Below are positions 36,529 through 45,816 of a stretch of 64,000 nt of DNA, one piece after another. The notes under the pieces are model-generated. The model saw nothing but the letters and a program-made list of their open reading frames with translations. It was not told where the DNA came from and did no database searches. The stretch is from contig NZ_MSCP01000002.1 of the NCBI RefSeq assembly GCF_002954715.1, positions 779,394-843,393 of the forward strand, written 5' to 3'. The stretch is from Aliivibrio sifiae. Its GTDB lineage: Bacteria > Pseudomonadota > Gammaproteobacteria > Enterobacterales > Vibrionaceae. Position numbers and translations under genes: made by a program. Numbering within the stretch: the stretch's first letter is position 1; each line of letters opens with the position of its first letter.

Positions 36529-37635
36529 TTAAGATTTATTTCGTTTACTGATAAAAAACAAAACAGCATAAAGTAGGCACAATCCATAAAGTCCGCTTAT
36601 ATTAAACAGCACACTCGGTAAACCAGCACTCTGTTGGTTTAATTTCAAAAAGCCATTGATAGCAAAACCACTTGGTAGCAAATGCATTAGGTCAGTGATT
36701 AAGCTAGGAATAAGCTCTGTAGGCCAAATAAATCCAGCACTAAAAACAATAGGCATAGAACTAAACAGTACCAATAATAGAAGGCTTTCTGGTGTTGGTA
36801 ACCATCGAGCAAGTAACATTCCCAATAGGATGACGGCAGAGATAAATGGAACTAATAAAATGATTAATTCTAACGCCGTGGCAAAGCGACTAATATCATA
36901 ATGATTAAAGACAGCCCCAAAGTAGAAACATGCCAGTATTAATTCAGAAAATAAAAAAATACCAAAACGTACAGCTAAGTGTGACATCGTATTTTCAGAT
37001 ACCTTGCTCGCTTTTTGTCTTACCCCAACAGCCATCAACAACGTTTGTTGTAAAATCAGCACAAAGACGGCAGGCACAACATATTGTACATAACCCATAT
37101 TGTGATTAAATACAGGAACATAATTTGATTTAAAAGGTTGGAATGTATCTATCGCTGTATTAATGGGGGTTCCATCAATAGTCATGTGTGCGACACGATA
37201 TTCAGCTGCAAGGGTTCCCCCTGCTTTCATTAAACCTTCAATAATTGTTCCGTAAATCAAAAAATACGATGCATCACCAGCATAAGCAACCGTTGGTGCT
37301 TGGCCAAGTTGTAAGTTAGCTGAAAAGTCGTAAGGGATAACGAGAAAGCCACTCACTGTATTATCTAAAAATTGTTGCTTTGCTTGATTTATGCTTTCAG
37401 CTTGTTCAACGACATTAAGTTGTTGAGATTCATTGGCCATACGAATAAATTTTCGACTTAAGTCTGACTTATCCATGTCGACAACGGTGATTTTTTGCTC
37501 TTCAGGGCTTTGGTTTAAATAAGGCAATGGGTATAAGAATGCGTAAAATAACACACCACCTATCATCGCGAGTACAATCGTACTATTACTAAAGATAGCT
37601 TTTGCTTCATTTTTAACTAACGTGAGAAATGACAT
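36529..37635 (-). CDS. ABC-2 type permease (second of a pair)
   Basis: The 368-residue inner-membrane protein of the YhhJ/YbhR type has one N-terminal helix, a periplasmic region of about 140 residues and five C-terminal helices. It begins MSFLTLVKNEAKAIFSN. It starts three bases after the stop of the other permease, so they are co-expressed and probably form a heterodimer. It is the last gene of the tetR-tolC-hlyD operon. No ATPase gene is present in the operon. Confidence 0.87.
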   Translation of the reverse strand: MSFLTLVKNEAKAIFSNSTIVLAMIGGVLFYAFLYPLPYLNQSPEEQKITVVDMDKSDLSRKFIRMANESQQLNVVEQAESINQAKQQFLDNTVSGFLVIPYDFSANLQLGQAPTVAYAGDASYFLIYGTIIEGLMKAGGTLAAEYRVAHMTIDGTPINTAIDTFQPFKSNYVPVFNHNMGYVQYVVPAVFVLILQQTLLMAVGVRQKASKVSENTMSHLAVRFGIFLFSELILACFYFGAVFNHYDISRFATALELIILLVPFISAVILLGMLLARWLPTPESLLLLVLFSSMPIVFSAGFIWPTELIPSLITDLMHLLPSGFAINGFLKLNQQSAGLPSVLFNISGLYGLCLLYAVLFFISKRNKS

Positions 37636-37638
37636 GAG

Positions 37639-38754
37639 TTACTTCCTTAGTCGCGAAATAAGCAGTAGTAAAGGCAATGTAAATAACAAAAGACTGCCAA
37701 CATGAGATAATGTTTGATTAAAAACATAGCCATAATTAGCTTGTTCAATTTGAGAACGAACAAAATGGCTTGCTGGTAAAATAGAATGCCAGAATGTAGC
37801 TAGGCCGTTCATATCGGTAACCGGAAAAGTAACGCCAAGAAAGGCAAAACTAGGCGCAGTATAAGCGCCAGAAATGCTCATCGCTTTGACTATATCGTTT
37901 GTACCATAGCCAATAGCAGTACCTAAACTAATACATGCGAGTGTCATTGCACTCATCGTTATAAGGAAGGTGCCTACTTGTGCATCAAAGGGGAACTGTA
38001 CAATACCATACAAGAAGTAAAACAGAACGGCTCCTAATGACATCCCAATAATAAAATACACAGCGATAAACTGCGCGATACTGCTCAACGTTTGTGAATC
38101 AAACCATTCTCTGATATTTTTTTTATTACTGAGCATCATTTCATTTTTCATTGCCCAAATCATCCCCACAATAATAGCCATTTGCCAAATCGCAGGTAAA
38201 ATTGCGGAAACCAAAAATTGATTATAACTACTGCCTAAATTAAAAAGAGGCGTTACTTGGACTTTGATCGGTACTGCCGAATTGATTGCATGAGTCCACG
38301 TTGATTTCTTGGTACTTAATGTTTTAACGGCTGCTAGTTTCGCTTGAGTCGTCATATCCGTTTGCATTAGCGCTGAACTGATTTGCTTTGCTATAAGAAT
38401 AAACTGCCCGTTATAAAATCCAGACACTTGTGGACTCTTTCCTAATAACACATCTCGTTCAAAATCTCGTGGAATTACGATATAACCATAATTATCACCA
38501 TTCTTTAGCGCTTGATTTGCTATCAACGTATTCGGCTGAATAGAGCGAACAGCTAATGTTGGGGTTGCATCGTAATCACGAGTTATCATTCTTGATAAAC
38601 TTGATTGGTCAAGATCCACCACATCAATGGGTAATTCTCGGACGACAGATGCAGAGAATACCCACCAAATAATCAACGACAAGACTAATGGTAAGCCAAA
38701 AGTAACAGCAATTACCCATGGATTTGAGCAATAAGAACGCCAAAATTCTTTCAT
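37639..38754 (-). CDS. ABC-2 type permease (first of a pair)
   Basis: The 371-residue protein has the same topology as its neighbour: a helix at about 15-35 (PWVIAVTFGLPLVLSLIIWW), a large extracytoplasmic domain, and five helices from about 185 on. The DVVDLDQSSLSRMITRDYDA segment parallels VVDMDKSDLSRKFIRMA in the second permease, showing that the two are paralogues. It begins 33 bases after hlyD. It is the likely substrate channel of a drug or metabolite efflux pump. Confidence 0.87.
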   Translation of the reverse strand: MKEFWRSYCSNPWVIAVTFGLPLVLSLIIWWVFSASVVRELPIDVVDLDQSSLSRMITRDYDATPTLAVRSIQPNTLIANQALKNGDNYGYIVIPRDFERDVLLGKSPQVSGFYNGQFILIAKQISSALMQTDMTTQAKLAAVKTLSTKKSTWTHAINSAVPIKVQVTPLFNLGSSYNQFLVSAILPAIWQMAIIVGMIWAMKNEMMLSNKKNIREWFDSQTLSSIAQFIAVYFIIGMSLGAVLFYFLYGIVQFPFDAQVGTFLITMSAMTLACISLGTAIGYGTNDIVKAMSISGAYTAPSFAFLGVTFPVTDMNGLATFWHSILPASHFVRSQIEQANYGYVFNQTLSHVGSLLLFTLPLLLLISRLRK

Positions 38755-38787
38755 AAAAAATCAACTATAACCGATTGATGTACTGAG

Positions 38788-39765
38788 TTAATCAAGTTTA
38801 ACTATGGCACTCATTCCTACTCGTAGATTAGGAATTTCATTCATAGGGTGCGCTTCAATCTCAAACGTTTTTAAATCGAAGCCTTGGCTATTATCAGTCG
38901 CACGCCACGTTGCATAATCGCCCATCACTGCAATATGTGTGATCGTAAACGGAACGGTTTGGTCTAATGCTGGCAAATAAACGTCTATTTGTTGGTCTTT
39001 TTTGTAATTTTTCAGCTTATCTTCACGGACATGAAAGACAGCCCATGCTTGTTTTATATCAATCACACTAACAACAGGAAAACCTTGAGGTGCAATTTCA
39101 CCTGCGTTAAGCATTACTTGAGAGACTTCACCGTTGTACCAGCTGTCAATCTTTGTATCTGCTACATAGGCTTCAACTTCAGCAACTGAACCCATCGCCA
39201 TTTTCACTTTTTCATTAGCGGCGCGTTTTGTTTGAGATCGTGCCCCTTCTTTAGCCATTTGATACATTTGATAAGCCGCACTTTCTGTGTATTTTGCAGC
39301 TTGCCACTGAGTATATGTCTCATCTTTTTTTTGCTCAGCAACGACGCCGTCTTTATATAAATTATTTACACGTGCATAGGTTTTTTCAAGCAACTTATTT
39401 GCTGCTTTTGCTTTTTGCCACTGATCTTTTGCTGCCGCTACTTGTTGTGTTCTCGCGCCTTGTTCTGCTTCTTCAGCCAGTGCACTTGCTGCAGCCTCTC
39501 CTGCTTTCGCTTGAGCTAGCTTAGCCTCAATTTCAGGGCTATATAATGAGAATACGGCTTGTCCTTTTTCAATCATCTCGCCTTTTTTAACGTATATGTT
39601 CTCTATACGACCAGGGACTTTAGACGATATATTATATTGTTCAGCTTCAATTTGACCTTGAAGTAGTTCTGGTCGAGGTTGATATGCAGCCCAAAAGCTA
39701 TAACCTACCCAGCCGATAACACCAATAACAACACATGAACCTAGAATCTTTTTTGGCGAACTCAT
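38788..39765 (-). CDS. HlyD/EmrA-type membrane fusion protein
   Basis: The 325-residue periplasmic adaptor is anchored by one N-terminal helix (about 8-28). A lipoyl/barrel-sandwich half motif (GQIEAEQYNISSKVPGRIEN) is followed by a coiled-coil hairpin rich in Ala, Lys and Gln (about 75-190). The second half motif is VSQVMLNAGEIAPQGFPVV. It should bridge the inner-membrane permeases and the TolC-like channel. It lies four bases after the tolC-like gene. Confidence 0.9.
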   Translation of the reverse strand: MSSPKKILGSCVVIGVIGWVGYSFWAAYQPRPELLQGQIEAEQYNISSKVPGRIENIYVKKGEMIEKGQAVFSLYSPEIEAKLAQAKAGEAAASALAEEAEQGARTQQVAAAKDQWQKAKAANKLLEKTYARVNNLYKDGVVAEQKKDETYTQWQAAKYTESAAYQMYQMAKEGARSQTKRAANEKVKMAMGSVAEVEAYVADTKIDSWYNGEVSQVMLNAGEIAPQGFPVVSVIDIKQAWAVFHVREDKLKNYKKDQQIDVYLPALDQTVPFTITHIAVMGDYATWRATDNSQGFDLKTFEIEAHPMNEIPNLRVGMSAIVKLD

Positions 39766-39769
39766 TATA

Positions 39770-41146
39770 TTACCCTTGTCTTGCTTGAAGTTGATATTGA
39801 ATAAACGTATCGGTTTGGTTGCTTAATGCCAATAATTTAACCAGTGAAATAACATAATTAAATGAAGCTAATGAGCGTTGAGTTTTAATGCTGGCTAAAT
39901 ATAACTCTGCGTCTACGACATCCAATGACGTTGATAGTCCTTGTTTAAATGCCTTCTCTCGTAAAGTGACATTTTCTTTCGCTAATTCAATACTAGACGC
40001 TAAACCATAATATTCATCTATTGCTTGAAGCGCTTCTCTATATGTTTTTTCTACAAGTAAGGAAAGATCTTGTTTTGCTTGTTTTTTCAGATATTGAACT
40101 TGTTGAATAGCGCTATGGGCTGCGACTACTTTTTCTGAACGACCTTTGTTATCCAATAAAGGAACATTCATTCCTATCCCCACCATCCAATCAGGTGCAA
40201 TTTCTGCAGACAAGCTATCTCCTTCATATAGATTATAGTTACCATACAGATACACTTCTGGGTAATATCGACCTTTCTCAGCTTTAACTAAACTTTTGGC
40301 TTGAACTTCTTTTGCATCCAATAATGCAAGACCTGGATACGTGTCTAGTGTGCTATCAACAAACGAATTAAGTTGTGGAAGTGTTTTATTAATAAATAAT
40401 GTGGTTTCAGGTGTGACAGCGTCACTTGTTTGCAACATTCGTAGTAACGCCGCATTTGCTATATCGCGATCTTGCTCTGCTTTACGTAAATCAACTTTTG
40501 CTTTGTCATAAGAGGCTTCAGCTTGTAAGCGTTCAACTTTCGCAATTTGACCTTGTTGTTCTAATTTAATGGCGTTATTACGATGTTTTGCAAGACCCTG
40601 CTCTACTTCACTGTAGGTTTTAACGACTTCACTTGTTAAAACGACACTAAAGTAATACTTAGCTAGATCTTCATAAGAGGCCTGTTGCTTCATTAGTAAT
40701 TGATTACGAGCTTCTTCTGTTTTCCCTTCCGCTGCACTTTCTGCTGCGGAAATACGGCCACCAGTGAAGATTGGCCAAATAGCACGTATTGAGCTAGTGA
40801 AAATATCACGTTCAGTTAACGTTGACGTAACGGGACCCACTAATTGACCAAGAATCCCTGCTACTGCTGGGTTTGTGTTCGTACTATCAATAAGCTGTTG
40901 GCCAGAAACTGTAACATCATCATCTAGGTAAGTATAATTTGCACTTAAGGTAATAGAAGGAAGATTAAGATCAGAAGTGCCAGAGGCTAACGCTTCCTGA
41001 CGCTGAACATTAGCGCGCTCGGCAGCAATACCATTATGATTTTTGAGTACATTTTGCCATGCGCTGTCGAAATCGACGGATTTAGCGCACACAGACAGAG
41101 AAAGTAATGTTGTAAATAAAGCAGATATTCGTGAAATTTTTAGCAT
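39770..41146 (-). CDS. TolC-family outer-membrane efflux protein
   Basis: The protein (458 residues) has a signal peptide (MLKISRISALFTTLLSLSVC, then A) after an ATG with GGAGGG upstream. A longer frame to 41194 would run into the promoter. The mature part has two repeats of an outer-membrane efflux protein domain with long helices and short beta segments, as in TolC. It forms the exit duct for the operon's pump. A candidate promoter with an overlapping palindrome lies just upstream. Confidence 0.9.
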   Translation of the reverse strand: MLKISRISALFTTLLSLSVCAKSVDFDSAWQNVLKNHNGIAAERANVQRQEALASGTSDLNLPSITLSANYTYLDDDVTVSGQQLIDSTNTNPAVAGILGQLVGPVTSTLTERDIFTSSIRAIWPIFTGGRISAAESAAEGKTEEARNQLLMKQQASYEDLAKYYFSVVLTSEVVKTYSEVEQGLAKHRNNAIKLEQQGQIAKVERLQAEASYDKAKVDLRKAEQDRDIANAALLRMLQTSDAVTPETTLFINKTLPQLNSFVDSTLDTYPGLALLDAKEVQAKSLVKAEKGRYYPEVYLYGNYNLYEGDSLSAEIAPDWMVGIGMNVPLLDNKGRSEKVVAAHSAIQQVQYLKKQAKQDLSLLVEKTYREALQAIDEYYGLASSIELAKENVTLREKAFKQGLSTSLDVVDAELYLASIKTQRSLASFNYVISLVKLLALSNQTDTFIQYQLQARQG

Positions 41147-41161
41147 AAACCCTCCAATTAA

Positions 41162-41194
41162 TAGAGTATAAACTCTAAATGGTTTAGTATGCAA
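41162..41194 (-). promoter_or_regulatory. Candidate promoter and overlapping operator for the efflux genes
   Basis: On the minus strand TTGCAT (41194-41189) and TATACT (41170-41165), 18 bases apart, form a plausible promoter for the tolC-like gene. The -10 box lies inside a perfect palindrome, TAGAGTATAAACTCTA (41162-41177; six-base arms). That is the right place for the adjacent TetR repressor to bind; this is inference. Confidence 0.5.
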
Positions 41195-41226
41195 AAAAAA
41201 AGCTCATCGAGGGCATCGATAAGCTT
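41193..41226 (-). terminator. Intrinsic terminator between tetR and the tolC-like gene
   Basis: On the minus strand AAGCTTATCGA and TCGATGAGCTT pair (one wobble) around a five-base loop, followed by a T8 tract. It should limit read-through from tetR into the efflux genes. Confidence 0.82.
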
Positions 41227-41244
41227 TTAAAAAAGTAAATAATA

Positions 41245-41706
41245 TTACTTCGTCATACGAATTAGAGATAGGCCTATTAGCCATTCTAGATCTTTACGGC
41301 TTTCTTCGCCGTATAAATCTTCAACCATTCCGTATAAACGCTCAATACCATTACTTGCAAATTCATGTGCATTTGCAGAAGTAACAATATGGTGGAATAA
41401 AAGACGTAGAATTGCGCGGAATTGTTCATCTTCTAAAGAAGCTATCCAGCTATCGATAAACGCTTGTTTATCACCTTGCATTTCAAGACGTTCAGCAAAC
41501 AAACGAAAAATACGGCCATCTAATGCAGCGGTAAAATCTGTTTTCTTTGGAAAGTGATGGCTGATACCTGTTCTTGACACGCCAGTTTGTTGGCTTAGTG
41601 TCGTATATGACATCTTGTCATAGCCTAAGCGTAATAGTTGATCAATAACCGCATCCATGATTTTTTGGATAGTGATTTCAGTATCTTCTTTACTTCTTTT
41701 TGGCAT
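41245..41706 (-). CDS. TetR-family transcriptional regulator
   Basis: The 153-residue protein has an N-terminal TetR helix-turn-helix (about 12-60, with YTTLSQQTGVSRTGISHHFPKKTDF). The ligand domain is shorter than usual for the family, about 90 residues rather than the typical 130-150. It is the first gene on the strand of the efflux operon, with a terminator between it and the tolC-like gene. It most likely represses the efflux genes. No copy of the tolC palindrome was seen in front of tetR itself. Confidence 0.87.
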   Translation of the reverse strand: MPKRSKEDTEITIQKIMDAVIDQLLRLGYDKMSYTTLSQQTGVSRTGISHHFPKKTDFTAALDGRIFRLFAERLEMQGDKQAFIDSWIASLEDEQFRAILRLLFHHIVTSANAHEFASNGIERLYGMVEDLYGEESRKDLEWLIGLSLIRMTK

Positions 41707-42165
41707 AATAAGCTCTTCTAATGTGATTAGTCCATTAAGAAATCAATCATAAAAATTAACTCAATAGAACATAAGGTTAATTTATAAGATTCAACTCCAT
41801 TTGTATTATTTTTTTATAAGAATTTGCACGATAAACATACACCGTAATCTGACTGTTAATTGCTTCTCAAAATTAAGAATCGTTGTTTTAACCGAAGTTC
41901 AGCTTACCCTTTATTCATGCAACCAGTTGTTATGTATGTATTCTCCTTTATACAGTATGGAATTACAATACACCACTCTGGATTCTGACAAAGATTTGTC
42001 ATAAAGGTTCACATTTTGAGATTTCCATCCCAAGTAATCGCACTGTAATGGAAAATTTAATCAATTGTTACTAGATGGTATTTGATCATAATATTACTTT
42101 AAATGATAGTTTTCTGATACAAAGAAGCATAATATAAAGACATTGTAACTATTGAGGATATAAGA
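41707..42165. other. 459-base AT-rich intergenic region, no gene recognised
   Basis: This is the divergent region between tetR and the YfcZ-family gene. It holds only short spurious frames and a small GACAAA/TTTGTC inverted repeat near 41987. Promoters for both genes must lie here, but I could not pick them with confidence. Confidence 0.5.
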
Positions 42166-42462
42166 ATGACTTCTGAAGTTGAGCAAAACGTACCATGTGA
42201 TGCTTGTGGTTGTAGCGCAGAAATGGGTTTTGTTATTAAAGAAGGCGATGATGTTGCTGAAGTAAGCATCTTTGCAGAGAACAAAGCACAATTAGAAACC
42301 GAATTCGCAAATTACTTATCTCTTGCAAAAGAAGTATGTGACGAAGTTGAACACAGTATTAAACTATCTGAAGATGAAAAAGAGCTACACGCTCGCTTGA
42401 AGTTTTCTTGCAGTGCTGAAAAATTAATTTATGAATTGAAAACACGCTCTCTTACTCGATAA
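42166..42462 (+). CDS. YfcZ/YiiS-family protein (DUF406)
   Basis: The 98-residue cytoplasmic protein matches the YfcZ/YiiS family, with CDACGCSAEMGFVIKEGDDV near the N terminus and KELHARLKFSCSAEKLIYEL near the C terminus. The function is unknown. The gene has GAGGA upstream and a strong terminator downstream, making it a single-gene unit. Confidence 0.85.
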   Translation: MTSEVEQNVPCDACGCSAEMGFVIKEGDDVAEVSIFAENKAQLETEFANYLSLAKEVCDEVEHSIKLSEDEKELHARLKFSCSAEKLIYELKTRSLTR

Positions 42463-42488
42463 GAGAGGTTGTTAACATCTTAAGTTAG

Positions 42489-42520
42489 AAAAAAGGCTTT
42501 CGATTACGAAAGCCTTTTTA
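42489..42520. terminator. Bidirectional terminator between YfcZ-family gene and csp
   Basis: Stem AAAAGGCTTTCG / CGAAAGCCTTTT with A and T tracts lies between converging genes. Confidence 0.9.
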
Positions 42521-42537
42521 TTAATTTGTTATGCCGA

Positions 42538-42744
42538 TTAAGCAGCGTGGATATTGCTTGCTTGAGGGCCTTTTGGACCTTGTTCAACATCAAAAGTTAC
42601 TGCTTGGCCTTCTTTCAACGTTTTGAAACCTTCTGATTGGATCGCGCTAAAATGTGCAAACACATCTGGTCCATTCTCTTGAGCGATAAAACCAAAACCT
42701 TTCTCTTCGTTAAACCATTTTACAGTACCAGTTGCTTTAGACAT
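42538..42744 (-). CDS. Cold-shock family protein (CspA type)
   Basis: The 68-residue single cold-shock domain has both RNA-binding motifs, KGFGFI and VFAHFSA. It binds single-stranded nucleic acid and melts RNA structure. AAGGAG precedes the ATG, and a long untranslated leader is possible in the roughly 200 bases upstream, as in cspA. I cannot tell from sequence whether it is cold-induced. Confidence 0.95.
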   Translation of the reverse strand: MSKATGTVKWFNEEKGFGFIAQENGPDVFAHFSAIQSEGFKTLKEGQAVTFDVEQGPKGPQASNIHAA

Positions 42745-42942
42745 TACGTCTCCTTAACCTTTAAAAGTTGAATTACTTGCGACTTTATTTATCGCGGCGG
42801 TATTAAATACCAAATTTTACTATATCAAATGTGTTTTCATAAAAAAAATGTAAAAATAGGACTCATATCACTGAACTGAAATTAAACTTATTTAAGTTTT
42901 AGCCGATAACAAAGTAAGCCATTAATACTAAGTTGCCTTTAT

Positions 42943-43557
42943 ATGCCTAAATTAAATACTGCTCTCATTATCTTCTTGATGTCCATAGTTATCTCTCCAC
43001 TGTCAATGGCTGAAATGCTTAATAAACATCGCCTTATTAATCATATTGATAGCTATGGAAATATAAGCTTAAGAAATACAAATTATACAGAGCTACCAGA
43101 CGGTCTAGAGTTAAAAGGTAACGTAAATCTAGCCAATAGTAAGATCATTAAATTACCTAAAGGCCTTATTATTGATGGTAACCTTAATCTAGCAAATACC
43201 ACGATTAAAACAGTCCCTCGTGGAACTCAAGTCAAAGGTTATCTAAATCTGGCAGGTACAACTCAGCTTAAGCGCTATACTAGTGGTATTAAAGTCGCTG
43301 GATTTATTAACTTTGCAGGTTCTGGACTTACGGAATTGCCACCACGCTTAACCGTTAATGGGGATTTAAGCGTGATTAGAACACCTCTTGCTCTATTACC
43401 AAAGCAACTAACAGTGAAAGGGAATTTATATCTTGGATATTCGAAAGTTACTGCCCTGCCTGACGATATAATCGTAAAAGGGAATATCTACCTTGGTGGC
43501 CAGCAAATTACTGATTTTCCTGAATCAATAAAAGTAGATGGTTATATTTTTAAGTAG
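42943..43557 (+). CDS. Secreted repeat protein with eight leucine-rich-like units
   Basis: The 204-residue protein has a signal peptide (cleavage near SMA) and then consists almost entirely of repeats of about 22 residues. Their consensus is LPxGLxVxGNLNLAxTxIxx (for example LPKGLIIDGNLNLANTTIKT and LPKQLTVKGNLYLGYSKVTA). Such repeats form a solenoid like those of bacterial leucine-rich or surface-repeat proteins. The frame fills the whole gene. Function unknown; protein or carbohydrate binding in the periplasm or outside is plausible. Confidence 0.72.
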   Translation: MPKLNTALIIFLMSIVISPLSMAEMLNKHRLINHIDSYGNISLRNTNYTELPDGLELKGNVNLANSKIIKLPKGLIIDGNLNLANTTIKTVPRGTQVKGYLNLAGTTQLKRYTSGIKVAGFINFAGSGLTELPPRLTVNGDLSVIRTPLALLPKQLTVKGNLYLGYSKVTALPDDIIVKGNIYLGGQQITDFPESIKVDGYIFK

Positions 43558-43595
43558 TATTACAATAGAGTAATCATTTTTCTTTAGGCGCGATA

Positions 43596-44519
43596 ATGTT
43601 AGACAATCTACATCAAATGGTGATCTTTGCAACGGTAGCTAATGAGCTAAATTTTACTCGCGCTGCTGAGAAATTAGGGATATCAAAATCTCACGTATCT
43701 AAACAGATCAAAGCATTAGAAACCCGTCTAGATTGCCAACTCGTTCAACGTAATAATCGCTCGGTCTCTATTACAGAGTTAGGCCAACAATACGCTGAAT
43801 ACAGTCAAAAACTCATTGATACCGCTTATGAAGCCGATGCGTTGCTTGATGCTCATCATGGTCGCATCTCTGGAGTATTTAAAGTCGGTATCGCACAATC
43901 TTTTGGTAATCGTCATATTATTCATGCGTTAGCTGATTTTCAGGCACAATTTCCAGAAGTAGAATTAGAAGTGAGTCTTTTTGATCACAAGCCCAAATTA
44001 CTCGAAGATGGATTAGATTGTTGGATAGCCATTCACGATAATATTCCAGAAGGCATGGTGGCACGTAAAATTGCTGATTGTCGCTTCATTGTGGCGGCGT
44101 CTCCTAGTTACATTGAACAACATGGCCTACCTTCTCGCCCCGCTGATTTAGCACAACATAAATGCATCGCTTACCAAAGTAATGAACGTAAATTTAATGA
44201 GTGGGAATTTACTCGAGATGGTGTTCATCAAGTGGTTAAGATCCAAAGCATTTTTAAAATAGATAACGCCTCAGCCATTTTAGATGCTACAAAAGCCGGT
44301 GCTGGAGTTTCGTATTTAGCGAGTTATTTATTAGAAGATGAATTTGAAAACGGAAGCTTAGTTCGTCTATTAACGGAATGGAAAGCGGACATGGTGTTAC
44401 CAATTTACGCGGTCTACCCTAGGCGTCAGCATTTGCCTCCTAAAGTTCGTACCTTTATTGACTTTTTATCCCAACAAGTAGGTAATCCTCCTCATTGGGA
44501 TAAAAAGCTATTTCTTTAA
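43596..44519 (+). CDS. LysR-family transcriptional regulator
   Basis: The 307-residue protein has the LysR helix-turn-helix at about 5-62 (FTRAAEKLGISKSHVSKQIK) and a C-terminal substrate-binding domain (about 90-295). It belongs to the CrgA-like group by its GxFKVGIAQSFGNRH-type linker. The target is unknown: the nearest divergent or downstream genes give no clear lead. It converges on the acyltransferase with only 11 bases between. Confidence 0.9.
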   Translation: MLDNLHQMVIFATVANELNFTRAAEKLGISKSHVSKQIKALETRLDCQLVQRNNRSVSITELGQQYAEYSQKLIDTAYEADALLDAHHGRISGVFKVGIAQSFGNRHIIHALADFQAQFPEVELEVSLFDHKPKLLEDGLDCWIAIHDNIPEGMVARKIADCRFIVAASPSYIEQHGLPSRPADLAQHKCIAYQSNERKFNEWEFTRDGVHQVVKIQSIFKIDNASAILDATKAGAGVSYLASYLLEDEFENGSLVRLLTEWKADMVLPIYAVYPRRQHLPPKVRTFIDFLSQQVGNPPHWDKKLFL

Positions 44520-44530
44520 TTTTGCCGTTA

Positions 44531-45634
44531 TTACTGTGCGTTTTTTACTGGGTTAGCATAAAGCGCACGTAAGAATGGTTGTTCTTCTAAAGATAGTTGT
44601 GCCAGTTTCTCTTCTAGCTCACGTTTAACTTCAGCAGTAATGTCATCTGACTCACTATTTGCAGCAGCATAGTTGATTGGGAATAAACGATAATTTTGAT
44701 TAATCTGTTTATCCATTGCTTCAGCTAATTCATCTGCTGACTCCGGCGCAGATGTGACAACGTCACCAAAGTGAATATGGATACGTTTTTTATGACCAAT
44801 AATGCCTTTAATAATACTGTCTATGTCCTCAAACTCCCCTTTTTCATAAGAGCCAAGTGTTGCGACTGCATTTAGTTCTTTGGCTTTTTGAACATCTAAT
44901 GGATCATTTTCGTAAGAGATAGATACTGGAACAATTTTTAGGCTATTCATGTAATCAGAGAAGCTTTCTTTACGTTTTCTACCTTCTACATGGAACATTT
45001 TTAAAATGGCTGGATCAGTAAAGTCATTTCCATCTTTCGCTCGACCTTCTTTTTGAGCAATCCAAATTGAGTTATTTGTCTCTAATGAATGCTTAATATA
45101 AGAAGACAGCAATCCAAGTGCTTTTAGCATTTGGCGTGGTGCTTTAGCAGAACGTTTTACAATGAAGCTTTTGTTTAACTTCATTAGTTCGGTGCTGCAT
45201 GATTTCTTCAGTAAGTTATCACCAATTGCAATTCTTACTGTTTGCATCTTATTGTTATATAAAACCCAATTCATTAAAGCTGGGTCCATTGCGATATCAC
45301 GATGATTAGAGACAAACAAATAAGCTTGATTCGGGTCTAGTTTATCTAACCCTGTATAGGTAATGCCGTTAGTTGTCTTTTTAACTGTCTTATTCAAATA
45401 AGATGCAACATTTAGTTGAACATCTTCAACGGTTGTGATTTTTGACAATGAACTGCGTAATTTATAACGAAGTAACGGTGCTAAAAACCAAAATAGAAAC
45501 TTAGACGCTGATGGAAACTTATAATGCAGAATAGCGGTAATGAATTCATCATCAGAAATTAAACGCTCAATTGCAGCAGGAACTTCATCATCACTATACG
45601 GGCGAATTTCTTGATAGATATCTTGTGTGGTCAT
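44531..45634 (-). CDS. Glycerolipid acyltransferase family protein (PlsC-like)
   Basis: The 367-residue protein has a PlsC-type domain with SNHRDIAMDPALMN near residue 110 and GRAKDG later, in place of the usual EGTRS. The His and Asp of the catalytic motif are separated by five residues rather than four. This occurs in a long-form family annotated as 1-acylglycerol-3-phosphate acyltransferase. A hydrophobic segment near 45-60 may associate with the membrane. The acyl substrate is unknown. Confidence 0.8.
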   Translation of the reverse strand: MTTQDIYQEIRPYSDDEVPAAIERLISDDEFITAILHYKFPSASKFLFWFLAPLLRYKLRSSLSKITTVEDVQLNVASYLNKTVKKTTNGITYTGLDKLDPNQAYLFVSNHRDIAMDPALMNWVLYNNKMQTVRIAIGDNLLKKSCSTELMKLNKSFIVKRSAKAPRQMLKALGLLSSYIKHSLETNNSIWIAQKEGRAKDGNDFTDPAILKMFHVEGRKRKESFSDYMNSLKIVPVSISYENDPLDVQKAKELNAVATLGSYEKGEFEDIDSIIKGIIGHKKRIHIHFGDVVTSAPESADELAEAMDKQINQNYRLFPINYAAANSESDDITAEVKRELEEKLAQLSLEEQPFLRALYANPVKNAQ

Positions 45635-45816
45635 TTTTAGACTTCTGGTTACCGAAAAAGGAAGTAAGGCCGTATTCTACTTGATTTTATCTCTCTTGTA
45701 CGTGATCAATTACAGAGGTCATACCATTGCTCACTAAATATCGTGCTTATCGCAGAGAATCCGTTGATTTTTGAACGAAAACCAGTAAAGTTACGAGCTT
45801 AAATTTAGAGGTTACT

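Noticed and set aside
41801..42004. 67-residue frame in the tetR upstream region
   Set aside because: No ribosome-binding site, improbable composition, not recognisable; treated as intergenic.
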